From Arthrobacter rhizophilus (GTDB taxonomy: Bacteria > Actinomycetota > Actinomycetes > Actinomycetales > Micrococcaceae): a DNA stretch of 64,000 bases. Below are positions 51,181-59,379 of this stretch, piece after piece. A model generated the notes under the pieces. That model was given only the letters and a program-made list of their open reading frames with translations, made no database searches and was not told the DNA's origin. Within the stretch, counting starts at the first letter, position 1. Each line of letters starts with the position of its first letter. A program made the position numbers and the translations under genes. The stretch covers positions 1 to 64,000 of the forward strand of contig NZ_JAPFFT010000004.1 of the NCBI RefSeq assembly GCF_026241105.1, given 5' to 3'.

Positions 51181-51492
51181 GAGGATTCCATCCTGATCTG
51201 ATCACGTCGCTGGTTTCTGCAGGGGAAAGAAGCTTGCTTACTTTGTAGTCTACGCGTAAAGTCTACATCGTAGACAGTTTCTACGCAGGTGTGACGAGGC
51301 GGACCTCAGCGCACGGCCACGGGCCGTGCGCTCCACTTCAGAAGCCCGTGACTGCGCACAACGCACGGACCGCCCGAACCGCAGAGTTCCACAGAACCGG
51401 GTGACCGCTTCAGTGCCGCGTGCACGCATTGGGGCTCAGCTGCTATAGCCAAATGGCAGCCTATACAACGCACCCGCGAAAAAGGGCCCACC
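51181..51492. promoter_or_regulatory. Regulatory spacer with palindromes
   Basis: The 312-bp spacer between the divergent tetR and a small hypothetical gene contains GTCTAC-ATC-GTAGAC (51261-51275), a flanking TACGCGTA (51251-51258) with further CTAC/GTAG half sites, and a strong hairpin with 10-bp arms GCGCACGGCC/GGCCGTGCGC (51309-51331). The first elements look like TetR operators; the hairpin may be a terminator or attenuator. Confidence 0.6.
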
Positions 51493-51762
51493 ATGGCTAG
51501 TACGGCTAATATCCACTTCGACCAATTCCTTGAAGAAGCCACCATCCACGTCTACGACCGGTCCGACTCGGCTCTCGGACGGGACTGCTTTTACGGCCTG
51601 TACACGAGCTGGTGTTTGCTGCGCCGCTCCGCGCCGCGGCCCGAGAGTGCTTTTTGGGCGGCAATGAAGACCAAAGGCATCCACCCCGGGGGCAACGGGC
51701 TGGCCATGACAGGCCCGGCCGCCGCCGACTACATTCTGGCAAGCTGCCCGGGACTGGCCTGA
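51493..51762 (+). CDS. Small conserved-looking protein, unknown function
   Basis: The 89-residue protein (MASTANIHFDQFLEEATIHV start; YGLYTSWCLLRRSAPRPESA middle) has no signal peptide or membrane helix. The compact alternation of charged and aromatic residues suggests a folded domain, and I do not recognise the family. It is followed 4 bp later by another small gene. Confidence 0.65.
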   Translation: MASTANIHFDQFLEEATIHVYDRSDSALGRDCFYGLYTSWCLLRRSAPRPESAFWAAMKTKGIHPGGNGLAMTGPAAADYILASCPGLA

Positions 51763-51766
51763 TCCG

Positions 51767-52117
51767 TTGAGCACCATCTTGAACACTTACCTCCCCCTGG
51801 AAGCCCACCAGCCCCGGGGCAAGCAGCCCTGGTGCGCGACGTGCGACACCGACGCACACCTGGTCGTGGACTCTATCGCCATCATGGACCACCGAAGAGA
51901 AACCCTCGCCGTTGCCTTCAACTGCGCCAAATGCGGCGATGCCCGTGTCCTGTCCACCACCGCGGGCTTCGTTGCTGCAGTCCAGGCCCGATCGACCCCG
52001 AGTGATGAGGTCCTCCATCTGGGCGCCGACTCCGTCCACTGCAGTGTCGGTGCGGTTCCAAATGGAAAAACCGCACTGAACCACCCACTTACCCTCATTA
52101 GTAAGTATACTTACTAA
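51767..52117 (+). CDS. Small CxxC zinc-ribbon-like protein, unknown function
   Basis: The 116-residue protein has two CxxC pairs (PWCATCDTDAH and FNCAKCGDAR) about 35 residues apart, enough for one zinc site. It starts at TTG, 4 bp after the previous gene. Its last codons lie inside a 24-bp palindrome, so the C-terminus may be shaped by that operator. Confidence 0.6.
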   Translation: MSTILNTYLPLEAHQPRGKQPWCATCDTDAHLVVDSIAIMDHRRETLAVAFNCAKCGDARVLSTTAGFVAAVQARSTPSDEVLHLGADSVHCSVGAVPNGKTALNHPLTLISKYTY

Positions 52118-52119
52118 TG
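52096..52119. promoter_or_regulatory. Perfect 24-bp palindrome
   Basis: CATTAGTAAGTA followed directly by its complement TACTTACTAATG forms an unbroken dyad. It overlaps the stop codon of the zinc-ribbon gene and lies 50 bp upstream of the small membrane protein start. The AT-rich, gapless form fits a TetR-, MarR- or PadR-type operator; no matching regulator is adjacent. Confidence 0.65.
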
Positions 52120-52168
52120 AATGCCTAAGCCGCCGGCCTGGGCACACAAACAAACAAGGGAGACTTAC

Positions 52169-52315
52169 ATGTTGCTTTGGATAGCCATCATTATCGCCGT
52201 TCTCTGGCTTCTCGGCTTGCTCGGCAGCGTCGGCGCCGGGTTCATTCACCTGCTTCTGGTTGTTGCCGTCATCGTTCTGATTATCCACTTCGTCCGCGGC
52301 AGGTCGCGGGTGTAG
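52169..52315 (+). CDS. lmo0937-family small membrane protein
   Basis: The 48-residue protein is two membrane helices (MLLWIAIIIAVLWLLGLLGS and the HLLLVVAVIVLIIHF region) with a short basic tail. AAGGGAG precedes the ATG at 52169. These peptides are widespread and of unknown function, often stress-induced. The palindrome at 52096-52119 is probably its operator. Confidence 0.8.
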   Translation: MLLWIAIIIAVLWLLGLLGSVGAGFIHLLLVVAVIVLIIHFVRGRSRV

Positions 52316-52567
52316 GACTCCATGCCCAATTCGGGGATGGCGCCGTTGAAGGTCAACCGATCAATGATCGCGGCTTTGGTACGTCCCCGCTTGAAGCCAT
52401 AAGGCGAGTCACGAGCCGCCCGTTTCGCAGTCCGCCGGCATATGCCGGCAGGCTGTGTACGGGCGGCTTTCGCGTTGTGGGTTGCCCGTCCTCGGCTCAT
52501 TCGGACTCACAACCCTGTAGGGACGGTTGTGACTTGCCTTTTGGCGAACGGACCGTACACTCGGCCC

Positions 52568-53115
52568 ATGTCGGGTCGTGGGGGAACGGGAACGGGACCA
52601 GTCCGCGGTGCAGCGGCGGCGGTGCTGGGCATGCTGCTGGCAATTGTCCTGGCAGCCTGCACCTATGAGGATGCCGGCAATCCGACGCAGACAGCCTCCG
52701 CCGAGCACAGCAGTCACCCTGCGCCAGCTGCCCCGACGAAGAGCCCGGAGATACTGGGAGCCGAAACGCGTAACTTCGCCGAATTGAAGAATCGCCTTGC
52801 AACGGCCCAAGGGGTTGTGATCCTTGACGACTCCGGCCCCGCCGACGGACCCGGGGTCGGTTTCAGCAAAACAGTAAAAGTGCAGACCGCCGGCCGGTAT
52901 ACCGTCACGGTGGCTTGTGTGGGCATCCCGGCCGCGCACGTGTTCCTCTCCGCCCAGGGTCGAAGGATCTGTTGTCGCTCGATCTTGATTGCTCAGGCGT
53001 TTTGTCGCAGGTTGTCGAGCCGCAGGAGGGATACGTCGCCGCACTGCTGATTCGACACGACCCGAATGGTCCTTGGACAGGCGCCGTCGCCGGAATAAGA
53101 ATCACCGCCGAATAA
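52568..53115 (+). pseudogene. Frameshifted lipoprotein gene
   Basis: The gene starts at ATG 52568 with a lipoprotein signal ending in VLAAC, then a Ser/Thr/Pro linker and a beta-rich domain (VGFSKTVKVQTAGRYTVTVA). After VFLSAQ the frame drifts into Arg/Cys-rich sequence, whereas another frame continues sensibly as GSKDLLSLDLDCSGVLSQVV and ends AGIRITAE at 53115. A 1-nt indel near 52955-52960 explains this. A sequencing error is possible. Confidence 0.65.
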
Positions 53116-53260
53116 AAGACGACGATTTTCGCCGCGGCCGACGGCGGCGCCGCCTCTTGGCTTCCGCAATGTGCACCCCGAGGAATCCCACACCGGGACA
53201 GCTGCACCCAGCAAGGAAGCCGCAAGGCCATCGAACCAGCCTGGAGCGCGCCCGACTACT

Positions 53261-53809
53261 TCAGATAAAGGTAAAACCTGATGCGCGCGTTACAAGCACC
53301 GAATCCGCGATCTGCTGTGCGGCTTGGTCCGCTGTGATGTGTGTGGTGTCGATGACCTCGGCTTCATGGTGCAGCCAGGTATGAGCCGCTTCGGCGTATG
53401 GCTCCAAGTACGCAAAGCGGAACGTCGAGGGGCCGAGGTCCTTGTCGTTCTGTATGCGGTCGCGGAGCGTGGCCTGGTCGGCGTGGAGCACGAAATGCTG
53501 GATCGGTATGCCGTACTCGGAAAGACCACCACTGATCTCCCGCCAGTAGCTCTCGACCAAGACAGTCATCGGCATCACGAGTGTGCCTCCGGTGAACTCG
53601 AGCACGCGCCGAGCGGTTTCGACAACGAGCCTTCGCCACGGCTCCCAGTGCTGGAAGTTGTCCGTTGCAGGAAGTCCGGGCTTGATGTCCATGAGCACCT
53701 CACCGACCTTCTCGGCGTCCAGGACACGCGCGTGGGGGAGCAATTGCTGCAGGAGCGCGCTCGTCGTCGTCTTTCCCGCTCCGTGGGTGCCGTTGAGCCA
53801 AACGATCAT
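53261..53809 (-). CDS. TmrB-like AAA family nucleotide-binding protein
   Basis: The 182-residue protein has a Walker A at the very start (MIVWLNGTHGAGKTTTSALL), the DAEKVGEVL and LVMPMTVLVESYW blocks, and a kinase-like lid (LRDRIQNDK). It resembles TmrB, which gives tunicamycin resistance in Bacillus, and other small P-loop kinases. The ATG at 53809 is chosen over an upstream 53881 start because homology begins at the P-loop strand. Its last 45 codons are duplicated at 55401-55534. Confidence 0.85.
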   Translation of the reverse strand: MIVWLNGTHGAGKTTTSALLQQLLPHARVLDAEKVGEVLMDIKPGLPATDNFQHWEPWRRLVVETARRVLEFTGGTLVMPMTVLVESYWREISGGLSEYGIPIQHFVLHADQATLRDRIQNDKDLGPSTFRFAYLEPYAEAAHTWLHHEAEVIDTTHITADQAAQQIADSVLVTRASGFTFI

Positions 53810-54062
53810 GGATCGAACTCTAGTGCCAAGAAGTGTCCACCAAAGTTGTTTCCCATGCCCTTCCACCAGAAGCCGATCCAAGCTGGCAAAAGCAGGAACA
53901 GTGACGCCGTGACGGCTTGCGTTAAGCGGTCACACAGCTGCAATACCGCATGCTCGGTTCGTGGTCGAAGCTCCCCTCGGCGAGATCGTGTGCAGAACGA
54001 AACCCCGTCCCTGCTTCGGCGGGTCCGGGGCTGCTTCAGAGCCGAGGTCATAGAGTCGTCAC

Positions 54063-54671
54063 ATGACTGAGCGTCCGAGCAAGTCCAGAGCGCCCGCCCT
54101 CCGACTCGTCCTCCTGGCGACTATGGCAGTGCTGTTCACCGCCCGGTTCTTCATCGGTGCCCGCTCGAGGGGCGCCGAAACTCTCTGGGATCTGTTCCTC
54201 GCGCTGGCAATTCTGGGCGTCCTGATGTTCCTCTTCCTGACCGTTCCGGCCAGCAGGGCCCGGAAAGCTGCCGGGGCACTCCGTGTCGCACGGCCCGATG
54301 CAGTAATCGTCGAAACCTACTGGGGCGCCGGATACACCGACTTCTTTCTTCGTCCCGGCCCGCTCATGAAGCATGCCCGAGGCCGCGGCGGCCGCATCCT
54401 CCTCGTCGCCGACAGGCGAGGAATCGAGCTTGTCCGGCCTCAGGGGAAGTTTTCCTTCGGGCTCATCCCTTGGAATCTTGTGAAAGAGATACGGCTAGAG
54501 GAGCTGAATTCCCCGTTCGCCTCCCGGCCCAAGCTCGTCTTCGAGATCCATGGAATCACCACACCGTTCCAGGACCGCTTCGAACTTCTCCCCACAGGCA
54601 AGGAGGAGCGGGCCCGCGCGGCCCAATCCCTGAATGCTATCCTCGCCACACAGCCCGCAACGCACCCATAA
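54063..54671 (+). CDS. Membrane protein with PH-like domain, unknown function
   Basis: The 202-residue protein has two predicted helices (about 13-32 and 42-62). A soluble part (about 75-200) with alternating beta strands (GGRILLVADRRGIELVRPQG; IPWNLVKEIRLEE) resembles bacterial PH-type domains. No specific function is visible. It stands alone in the accessory region. Confidence 0.65.
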   Translation: MTERPSKSRAPALRLVLLATMAVLFTARFFIGARSRGAETLWDLFLALAILGVLMFLFLTVPASRARKAAGALRVARPDAVIVETYWGAGYTDFFLRPGPLMKHARGRGGRILLVADRRGIELVRPQGKFSFGLIPWNLVKEIRLEELNSPFASRPKLVFEIHGITTPFQDRFELLPTGKEERARAAQSLNAILATQPATHP

Positions 54672-54792
54672 GGAGCCTGGAGGCCTCAGTCGGCAGCATC
54701 CAGTCTCAGGCTCAGACCCGTCCGGTAAGGATCCCTCCACCGGACGGTTCGGACCCGTTACAGCGGATACCTCTCGGAGTTAGATTTGGAGA

Positions 54793-55152
54793 ATGAAAGA
54801 GAGGTTCGCTGATCGGGTGACGGTGCCTGATGTTGTCGGGCTGCCATTTCATGTCGGCCGTGATGTGGCACACGATGCCGGCGTGACCCTGGCGAATCCT
54901 GATCCGGACGGGCCGCCAATCGGAGCCCTCGCTTGGCCCGGACTGTTCTACATCACAGCGCAACGTCCGGCCGCCGGTACCATCGCCTACCGCTGGGACT
55001 CCGTAGCTGTGGAGATTGTCGCGCACGGCGATTCGGAATCCAACGCCTGGCTGAAGCGCCCTGGAGATCCACCCGCTGATTCGGCCCATGCGACGGCTCC
55101 GAAACCCGAGCAACGCGTCGATCTCACAGAGACAGAACCTCCATCCGAGTGA
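54793..55152 (+). CDS. PASTA-domain-like small protein
   Basis: The 119-residue protein begins with one PASTA-like unit (VTVPDVVGLPFHVGRDVAHD to VAVEIVAHG, about 9-78) and ends in a polar, disordered tail. PASTA units bind muropeptides in Ser/Thr kinases and PBPs, but here there is no membrane anchor or signal. Function unclear. Confidence 0.7.
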   Translation: MKERFADRVTVPDVVGLPFHVGRDVAHDAGVTLANPDPDGPPIGALAWPGLFYITAQRPAAGTIAYRWDSVAVEIVAHGDSESNAWLKRPGDPPADSAHATAPKPEQRVDLTETEPPSE

Positions 55153-55400
55153 CCTCGAGGTCGCCACACATCGGTTCACTGGCGGACTTTTTCGCAGTGC
55201 CTCCAGGAGACAGGGAAAGGGCCGGATGCCGTTTCCGGCACCCGACCCCAGGGGCGGCCCTAGCCGCCGATGATGCCCGTGTTCTGGCCGTTAGTGTTGT
55301 TGTGGACAGTGCCGGCAACCCCGGCGTTCGCACCCACATTCACACCCAGGTTCGAGGCCGAAGCGACAGACCCGCGGTCAGTACCGTTGGTGCCGTTGGT

Positions 55401-55542
55401 GACGTTCCGCTTCGCGTACTTGGAGCCATACGCCGAGGCAGCTCGCACCTGGCTCCACGATGAAGCCGAGGTCATCGACACCACACACATCACACCGGAC
55501 CAAGCCGCACAGCAGATCGCAGATTCGGTGCTTGGCCGCTGA
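55401..55542 (+). pseudogene. Inverted partial copy of the TmrB-like gene 3' end
   Basis: The sequence 55401-55534 repeats the minus-strand segment 53426-53293 with about nine differences in 134 bp. It encodes FRFAYLEPYAEAARTWLHDE and DQAAQQIADSVLGR. There is no P-loop or start, so it is a remnant. The surrounding 55153-55619 otherwise holds no gene; a frame on the minus strand ends in Asn/Gly-rich sequence (GVNVGANAGVAGTVHNNTNG) of unknown origin. Confidence 0.85.
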
Positions 55543-55619
55543 GATCTGTCGGTCCGGCACAGCTGTCGGTCCGCGTAGCTGTCGGTCTGGGAGCTGGCCG
55601 CTCGGCAACTAACTGGACG

Positions 55620-57302
55620 TCAGCGCGCCCGCTCTACCCGGGACTCGTCCCAGATGGGCTCGGCGGATTCGTAGACCTTGCCATCGGATCCGAAGACGAG
55701 GAACCGGTCGAAGGACTTCGCGAACCAGCGGTCGTGCGTGACAGCCAGGACGGTGCCCTCGAACGCATCGATCGCGCGTTCCAAGGCTTCGCCCGAGTGC
55801 AAATCAAGGTTGTCCGTAGGCTCGTCAAGGAGCAAGAGCGTGGCGCCGGAGAGCTGGAGCAACAGGATCTGGAAGCGTGCCTGCTGCCCTCCGGAGAGCG
55901 ATTCGTACTTCTGCTCAGCCGAGCCCACCAGTCCGTAGGAATCGAGCGCGCCGGAAGCAGCTTCGCGGCCCAGCCCGGAGCGGTGTTCGTCGCCGCGGTG
56001 GAGGATATCGAGGAGTGTCCGGCCCAAGAGGTCGGGGCGGGAATGGGTCTGCGCGAAGAATCCGGGGCGGATCCTGGCACCCAGTTTCACGGTGCCCTCG
56101 TGCGGGACTTCAGCGATTTCGACGTCGGAAACCGGCAAGTGCTCGCGCTCCGGATCGGTGCCGCCGGCGGCCAGAAGCCGCAGGAAGTGGCTCTTGCCCG
56201 AGCCGTTGGAACCCAGGACGCCCACGCGGTCCCCGAACCAGATCTCCGTGGAGAATGGCTTCATCAAGCCCGTGAGTTCAAGCTTTTCAGCCACCACGGC
56301 GCGCTTGGCCGTTCTGCCTCCCTTGAGCCGCATGTGTACGTTCTGCTCCAGCGGCAAGGCTTCGGGCGGACCGGCTTCCAGGAACTTGGCGAGACGGGTC
56401 TGCGCGGCCTGGTATTTGTTGGCCATGTCCGAGCGGAACGCGGCTTTGGTCTTGTACATGATGACGAGTTCCTTGAGCTTCAGGTGCTCCTCGTCCCAGC
56501 GCTTGCGCAGCTCCTCGAAGCGCGCGTTGCGGTCAATACGCGCGTCCACGTACGTCCCGAAACCGCCGCCGTGCACCCAAGCGCCAGCCCCGTTGATACC
56601 CGGTTCAAGGGTCACGATGCGTCCCGCGGCATTGTTGAGCAGCTCGCGGTCGTGGCTGATGAAGAAAACCGTCTTCTTGGATTCGTTGAGTTTGCTTTCG
56701 AGCCAACGCTTGCCCGGAACGTCGAGGTAGTTGTCCGGCTCGTCGAGGAGCAGCAGCTGATCCGGTCCCGAGAACAGCGCCTCGAGCACCAACCGCTTTT
56801 GCTCGCCCCCGGAAAGGCTCGACGCCGGGCGGTGCTGGGCACGGTCAAAGGGGATGCCCAGCGCGGCCATGCAGACCTCGTCCCAGACGGTCTCGACGTC
56901 GTACCCACCGGCATCTCCCCAGTCCACGATCGCTTGGGCGTACTGCATTTGGGTGGGCTCGTCGTCGTGCTCCATCATGGCGAGCTCGGCGTCTTCGACT
57001 GCCTTGGCGGCCGCGGCAAGGGCCGGCGGCGCCGCGGAGACAAGAAGGTCGCGCACGGTGGACTCATCGCGGACCTGGCCGACAAATTGGCGCATGATTC
57101 CCATGGTCCCGGAGCGTCCCACTACCCCTTCGTCCGGTGTGAGATCGCCGGCGATGATCTTGAAAAGCGTGGTCTTGCCCGTTCCGTTGGGGCCAATCAG
57201 GGCGGTTTTGCTGCCGTCCGGGACCTTGAAGGTCACTCCGTTGAGCAGCTGGGTGCCGTCGGAGAGGAAGTAGTCGATGCCTGAAACGTCAATATGGGCC
57301 AC
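55620..57302 (-). CDS. ABC-F family ATPase
   Basis: The 560-residue protein has two ATPase domains and no membrane part. Domain 1 has GPNGTGKTT, SLSGGEQKRLVLEAL and LLLLDEPDNYLD. The linker (about 245-310) is charged. Domain 2 has GSNGSGKSH, SLSGGQQARFQILLLQ and LLLLDEPTDNLD. ABC-F proteins act on the ribosome, in translation rescue or antibiotic protection. The first Walker B has DNYLD in place of TNHLD. It starts at GTG. Confidence 0.93.
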   Translation of the reverse strand: MAHIDVSGIDYFLSDGTQLLNGVTFKVPDGSKTALIGPNGTGKTTLFKIIAGDLTPDEGVVGRSGTMGIMRQFVGQVRDESTVRDLLVSAAPPALAAAAKAVEDAELAMMEHDDEPTQMQYAQAIVDWGDAGGYDVETVWDEVCMAALGIPFDRAQHRPASSLSGGEQKRLVLEALFSGPDQLLLLDEPDNYLDVPGKRWLESKLNESKKTVFFISHDRELLNNAAGRIVTLEPGINGAGAWVHGGGFGTYVDARIDRNARFEELRKRWDEEHLKLKELVIMYKTKAAFRSDMANKYQAAQTRLAKFLEAGPPEALPLEQNVHMRLKGGRTAKRAVVAEKLELTGLMKPFSTEIWFGDRVGVLGSNGSGKSHFLRLLAAGGTDPEREHLPVSDVEIAEVPHEGTVKLGARIRPGFFAQTHSRPDLLGRTLLDILHRGDEHRSGLGREAASGALDSYGLVGSAEQKYESLSGGQQARFQILLLQLSGATLLLLDEPTDNLDLHSGEALERAIDAFEGTVLAVTHDRWFAKSFDRFLVFGSDGKVYESAEPIWDESRVERAR

Positions 57303-57336
57303 ACGTTCAATCTTCCCACGGACCGCGGGGGACTCC

Positions 57337-57960
57337 TTAGTCGCCGGCTTGGCTCATCCAGTCCGACGGTCCACCGCTTACTGCGCCGGTCAGGTACCGC
57401 TGAATTGTTGGCCCTAGCGCTTGGACGACGACGGCGTGGGGGGCCGACGCGATCGGCTCCAGTTTGATCAGGTAGCGGGTCAGGATTAGTCCGGAAAGCT
57501 GCGATGCCACCAGGCTTCCGCGCCACGAAGCCTCTTCAGCGGGGACACCAAGGCCAGCCAGCAGCGGTTTGATAGCCCGGTTGAGGATGAACTCGCGCAC
57601 CAATGCCGCACTCCATTCGTGTTGCATGGCCGTCCGCAGCACCGCGACTCCGGACGCCCCCGCCGGCGAGTCCCAAACAGTCAGGAAGCGGGATACCAGC
57701 CGCTCCCCGACACCGTCCCGCGGCCCGTCAAGGACAGCCGTCAGGTGTTCCTTGGGGTCCACAGGAGACTCAAGCGCAGCCATGAACAACTGTTCTTTGG
57801 TGCCGAAATGGTGGTTGATCATGGACGGGTCCACTCCAGCCTCGGCTGCGATGGCCCGCACTGTTGCGGCGTCATATCCCCTGCGGCTGAATTGTTCGCG
57901 GGCCGCGCGGAGAACAGCGTCGCGGCTGCTCACTTGTCCCGGGCGGCGACCCCTGCTCAC
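57337..57960 (-). CDS. TetR-family transcriptional regulator
   Basis: The 207-residue protein has the TetR N-terminal domain (AATVRAIAAEAGVDPSMINH with HFGTKEQLF) and a C-terminal ligand domain. The GTG at 57960 overlaps the stop of the monooxygenase gene (GTGA); the frame extends upstream without homology. It should bind the palindrome at 59259-59280 and control the FAD enzyme and itself. Confidence 0.92.
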   Translation of the reverse strand: MSRGRRPGQVSSRDAVLRAAREQFSRRGYDAATVRAIAAEAGVDPSMINHHFGTKEQLFMAALESPVDPKEHLTAVLDGPRDGVGERLVSRFLTVWDSPAGASGVAVLRTAMQHEWSAALVREFILNRAIKPLLAGLGVPAEEASWRGSLVASQLSGLILTRYLIKLEPIASAPHAVVVQALGPTIQRYLTGAVSGGPSDWMSQAGD

Positions 57961-59237
57961 GCCGCATCCCGGCTCGCTGCGGCCTTCCGGCGCGCGAAGT
58001 CCGGGGCGTGCTCCGGCCGGGGCCCGAAGGCGATCATGAGCGCTGGGAGTTTTCCGAACCACGGAAAGTGGCGTGCGACAAAGACAAGCGGACTCGGCGG
58101 ACCCGCCAGTTGCCCGGACAGTGCGGGGCCGAAGACCGCTTTCTGGATGAGGAGCTGCACATTCTGGATCACCACGGTGGGGAACCAGCGGCGCTTCTGC
58201 ACCGAAACGAGATCGGCCTCCTCCAAGGTGCCCTGAAGCAATGGGCGGGCGATACGCTGGGCCGCGGCAACGGCGTCCTGGATGGCCAGGTTGATGCCCA
58301 CGCCTCCAGCAGGAGACATCGCATGGGCCGCGTCGCCGATCAGGAGGAGCCCGGGTCTGTGCCATTGCTTGATCCGGTTGAGCTTCACGTCCAGCATGTG
58401 GAGATCGTCCATGGACCTGATTTCGTCCACGCGGTCCGCCAGGTCCGGGCGGAGGCGGGCAACGCGCGCGCGGAACCTCTCTACCCCTTCGGCACGCAAC
58501 TGGGCATCCTTGCCTTTCTCCGCGATGTAGGCGATCTGGTAGAAGTCCTTGCGGGTCAGGCTGAGGAGCACATCCGTGCCGGAGAAACGCGGCATGATGG
58601 AGGCCAGCTGCTCCTGTTCGTCTGCACGCCGGGAGAGCCTGAACCACCACGTGTCGAACGGCACCGGGAATTCGTGGGGGACAAGTCCAGCCTTCTGGCG
58701 CAGTACCGAACTGCGGCCATCGCAGGCAACCGTCAAGGTTGCGCGCAGCTCGCCTGTGCCGATTTCCGCTCCCGACGCCGCGTCGCGGGTACGGTACGCC
58801 ACCCCGGCGACCTTCCCGCCGTCGTCGTACACCAAATCCGTGGCTTCAGTGTTCATCCTGAGCGTGAAGTGCGGCTCTTGCTGCGCGGCGTCCACCAGGA
58901 ACTTCAGGAGGTCCCACTGCGGAACCATGGCTACGTAATCGTAGGGTGGCCTGAGGCGATCAAAGGCGGCCAGGGTCACGTCTCCGCCACCCGTAGGGAG
59001 CTTGAAATTGCCGAGCTTGCTTTGTGGCAGGGCCCGGAATCCTTCGCCCAGCCCGAGCTCATCCAAGAGCCGGATGGTGGAGGGATGGACGGTGTCGCCG
59101 CGGAAGTCGCGCAGGAAGTCGGCATGCTTTTCGAGGACGGTGACCTCGACTCCGGCCCGGGCCAGCAGGAGTCCGAGCATCACACCAGCGGGGCCGCCCC
59201 CCACAACGACACATGTGGTGCTTTCGAACTGGTCCAT
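57957..59237 (-). CDS. FAD-dependent aromatic-type monooxygenase/oxidoreductase
   Basis: The 426-residue flavoprotein has the FAD dinucleotide fold VVVGGGPAGVMLGLLLARAG, the CDGRSS motif (TVACDGRSSVLRQKAGL) and the second FAD motif LIGDAAHAMSPAGGVGINLA. This is the PHBH/PheA-type hydroxylase fold, which adds oxygen to aromatic or polyketide substrates. The ATG at 59237 has GGGAG 5 nt upstream. It forms an operon with the downstream tetR gene. Confidence 0.92.
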   Translation of the reverse strand: MDQFESTTCVVVGGGPAGVMLGLLLARAGVEVTVLEKHADFLRDFRGDTVHPSTIRLLDELGLGEGFRALPQSKLGNFKLPTGGGDVTLAAFDRLRPPYDYVAMVPQWDLLKFLVDAAQQEPHFTLRMNTEATDLVYDDGGKVAGVAYRTRDAASGAEIGTGELRATLTVACDGRSSVLRQKAGLVPHEFPVPFDTWWFRLSRRADEQEQLASIMPRFSGTDVLLSLTRKDFYQIAYIAEKGKDAQLRAEGVERFRARVARLRPDLADRVDEIRSMDDLHMLDVKLNRIKQWHRPGLLLIGDAAHAMSPAGGVGINLAIQDAVAAAQRIARPLLQGTLEEADLVSVQKRRWFPTVVIQNVQLLIQKAVFGPALSGQLAGPPSPLVFVARHFPWFGKLPALMIAFGPRPEHAPDFARRKAAASRDAA

Positions 59238-59258
59238 GGCCACTCCCACCGTCGCGAC

Positions 59259-59280
59259 TAATTCAACAAGCGTTGAATTA
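59259..59280. promoter_or_regulatory. Operator palindrome TAATTCAAC-AAGC-GTTGAATTA
   Basis: A perfect 9-bp inverted repeat with a 4-nt centre lies 22 bp upstream of the monooxygenase start. It is the expected site of the TetR protein encoded at 57337. Confidence 0.7.
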
Positions 59281-59331
59281 AGTGTGCACCCGCAGGCAGG
59301 GCGTGTCTAGGGCCGCCAGCGTCATCGGGAC

Positions 59332-59376
59332 GTGAGATCTCAGCCCTTTCGCGAACTCAAAGAGCCGAGATCTCAC
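59332..59376. terminator. Hairpin after the amidase gene
   Basis: GTGAGATCTC (59332-59341) pairs with GAGATCTCAC (59367-59376) across a 25-nt loop just past the amidase stop. Each arm contains the self-complementary TGAGATCTCA, so two separate small palindromes are also possible. Terminator is the simplest reading. Confidence 0.55.
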
Positions 59377-59379
59377 CCC

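Noticed and set aside
53426..55401. Composite transposon flanked by inverted repeats
   Set aside because: The repeats are parts of a coding gene end, there is no transposase between them and no target-site duplication was seen.
55260..55493. Minus-strand frame ending in Asn/Gly-rich sequence
   Set aside because: Its first part is the antisense of the duplicated TmrB-like fragment; the Asn/Gly-rich end may be a remnant but is too short to call.
55734..57284. Long plus-strand open frame opposite the ABC-F gene
   Set aside because: It mirrors a clear ABC-F ATPase on the other strand. Its product has no recognisable domain, and high-GC codon bias explains long antisense frames.
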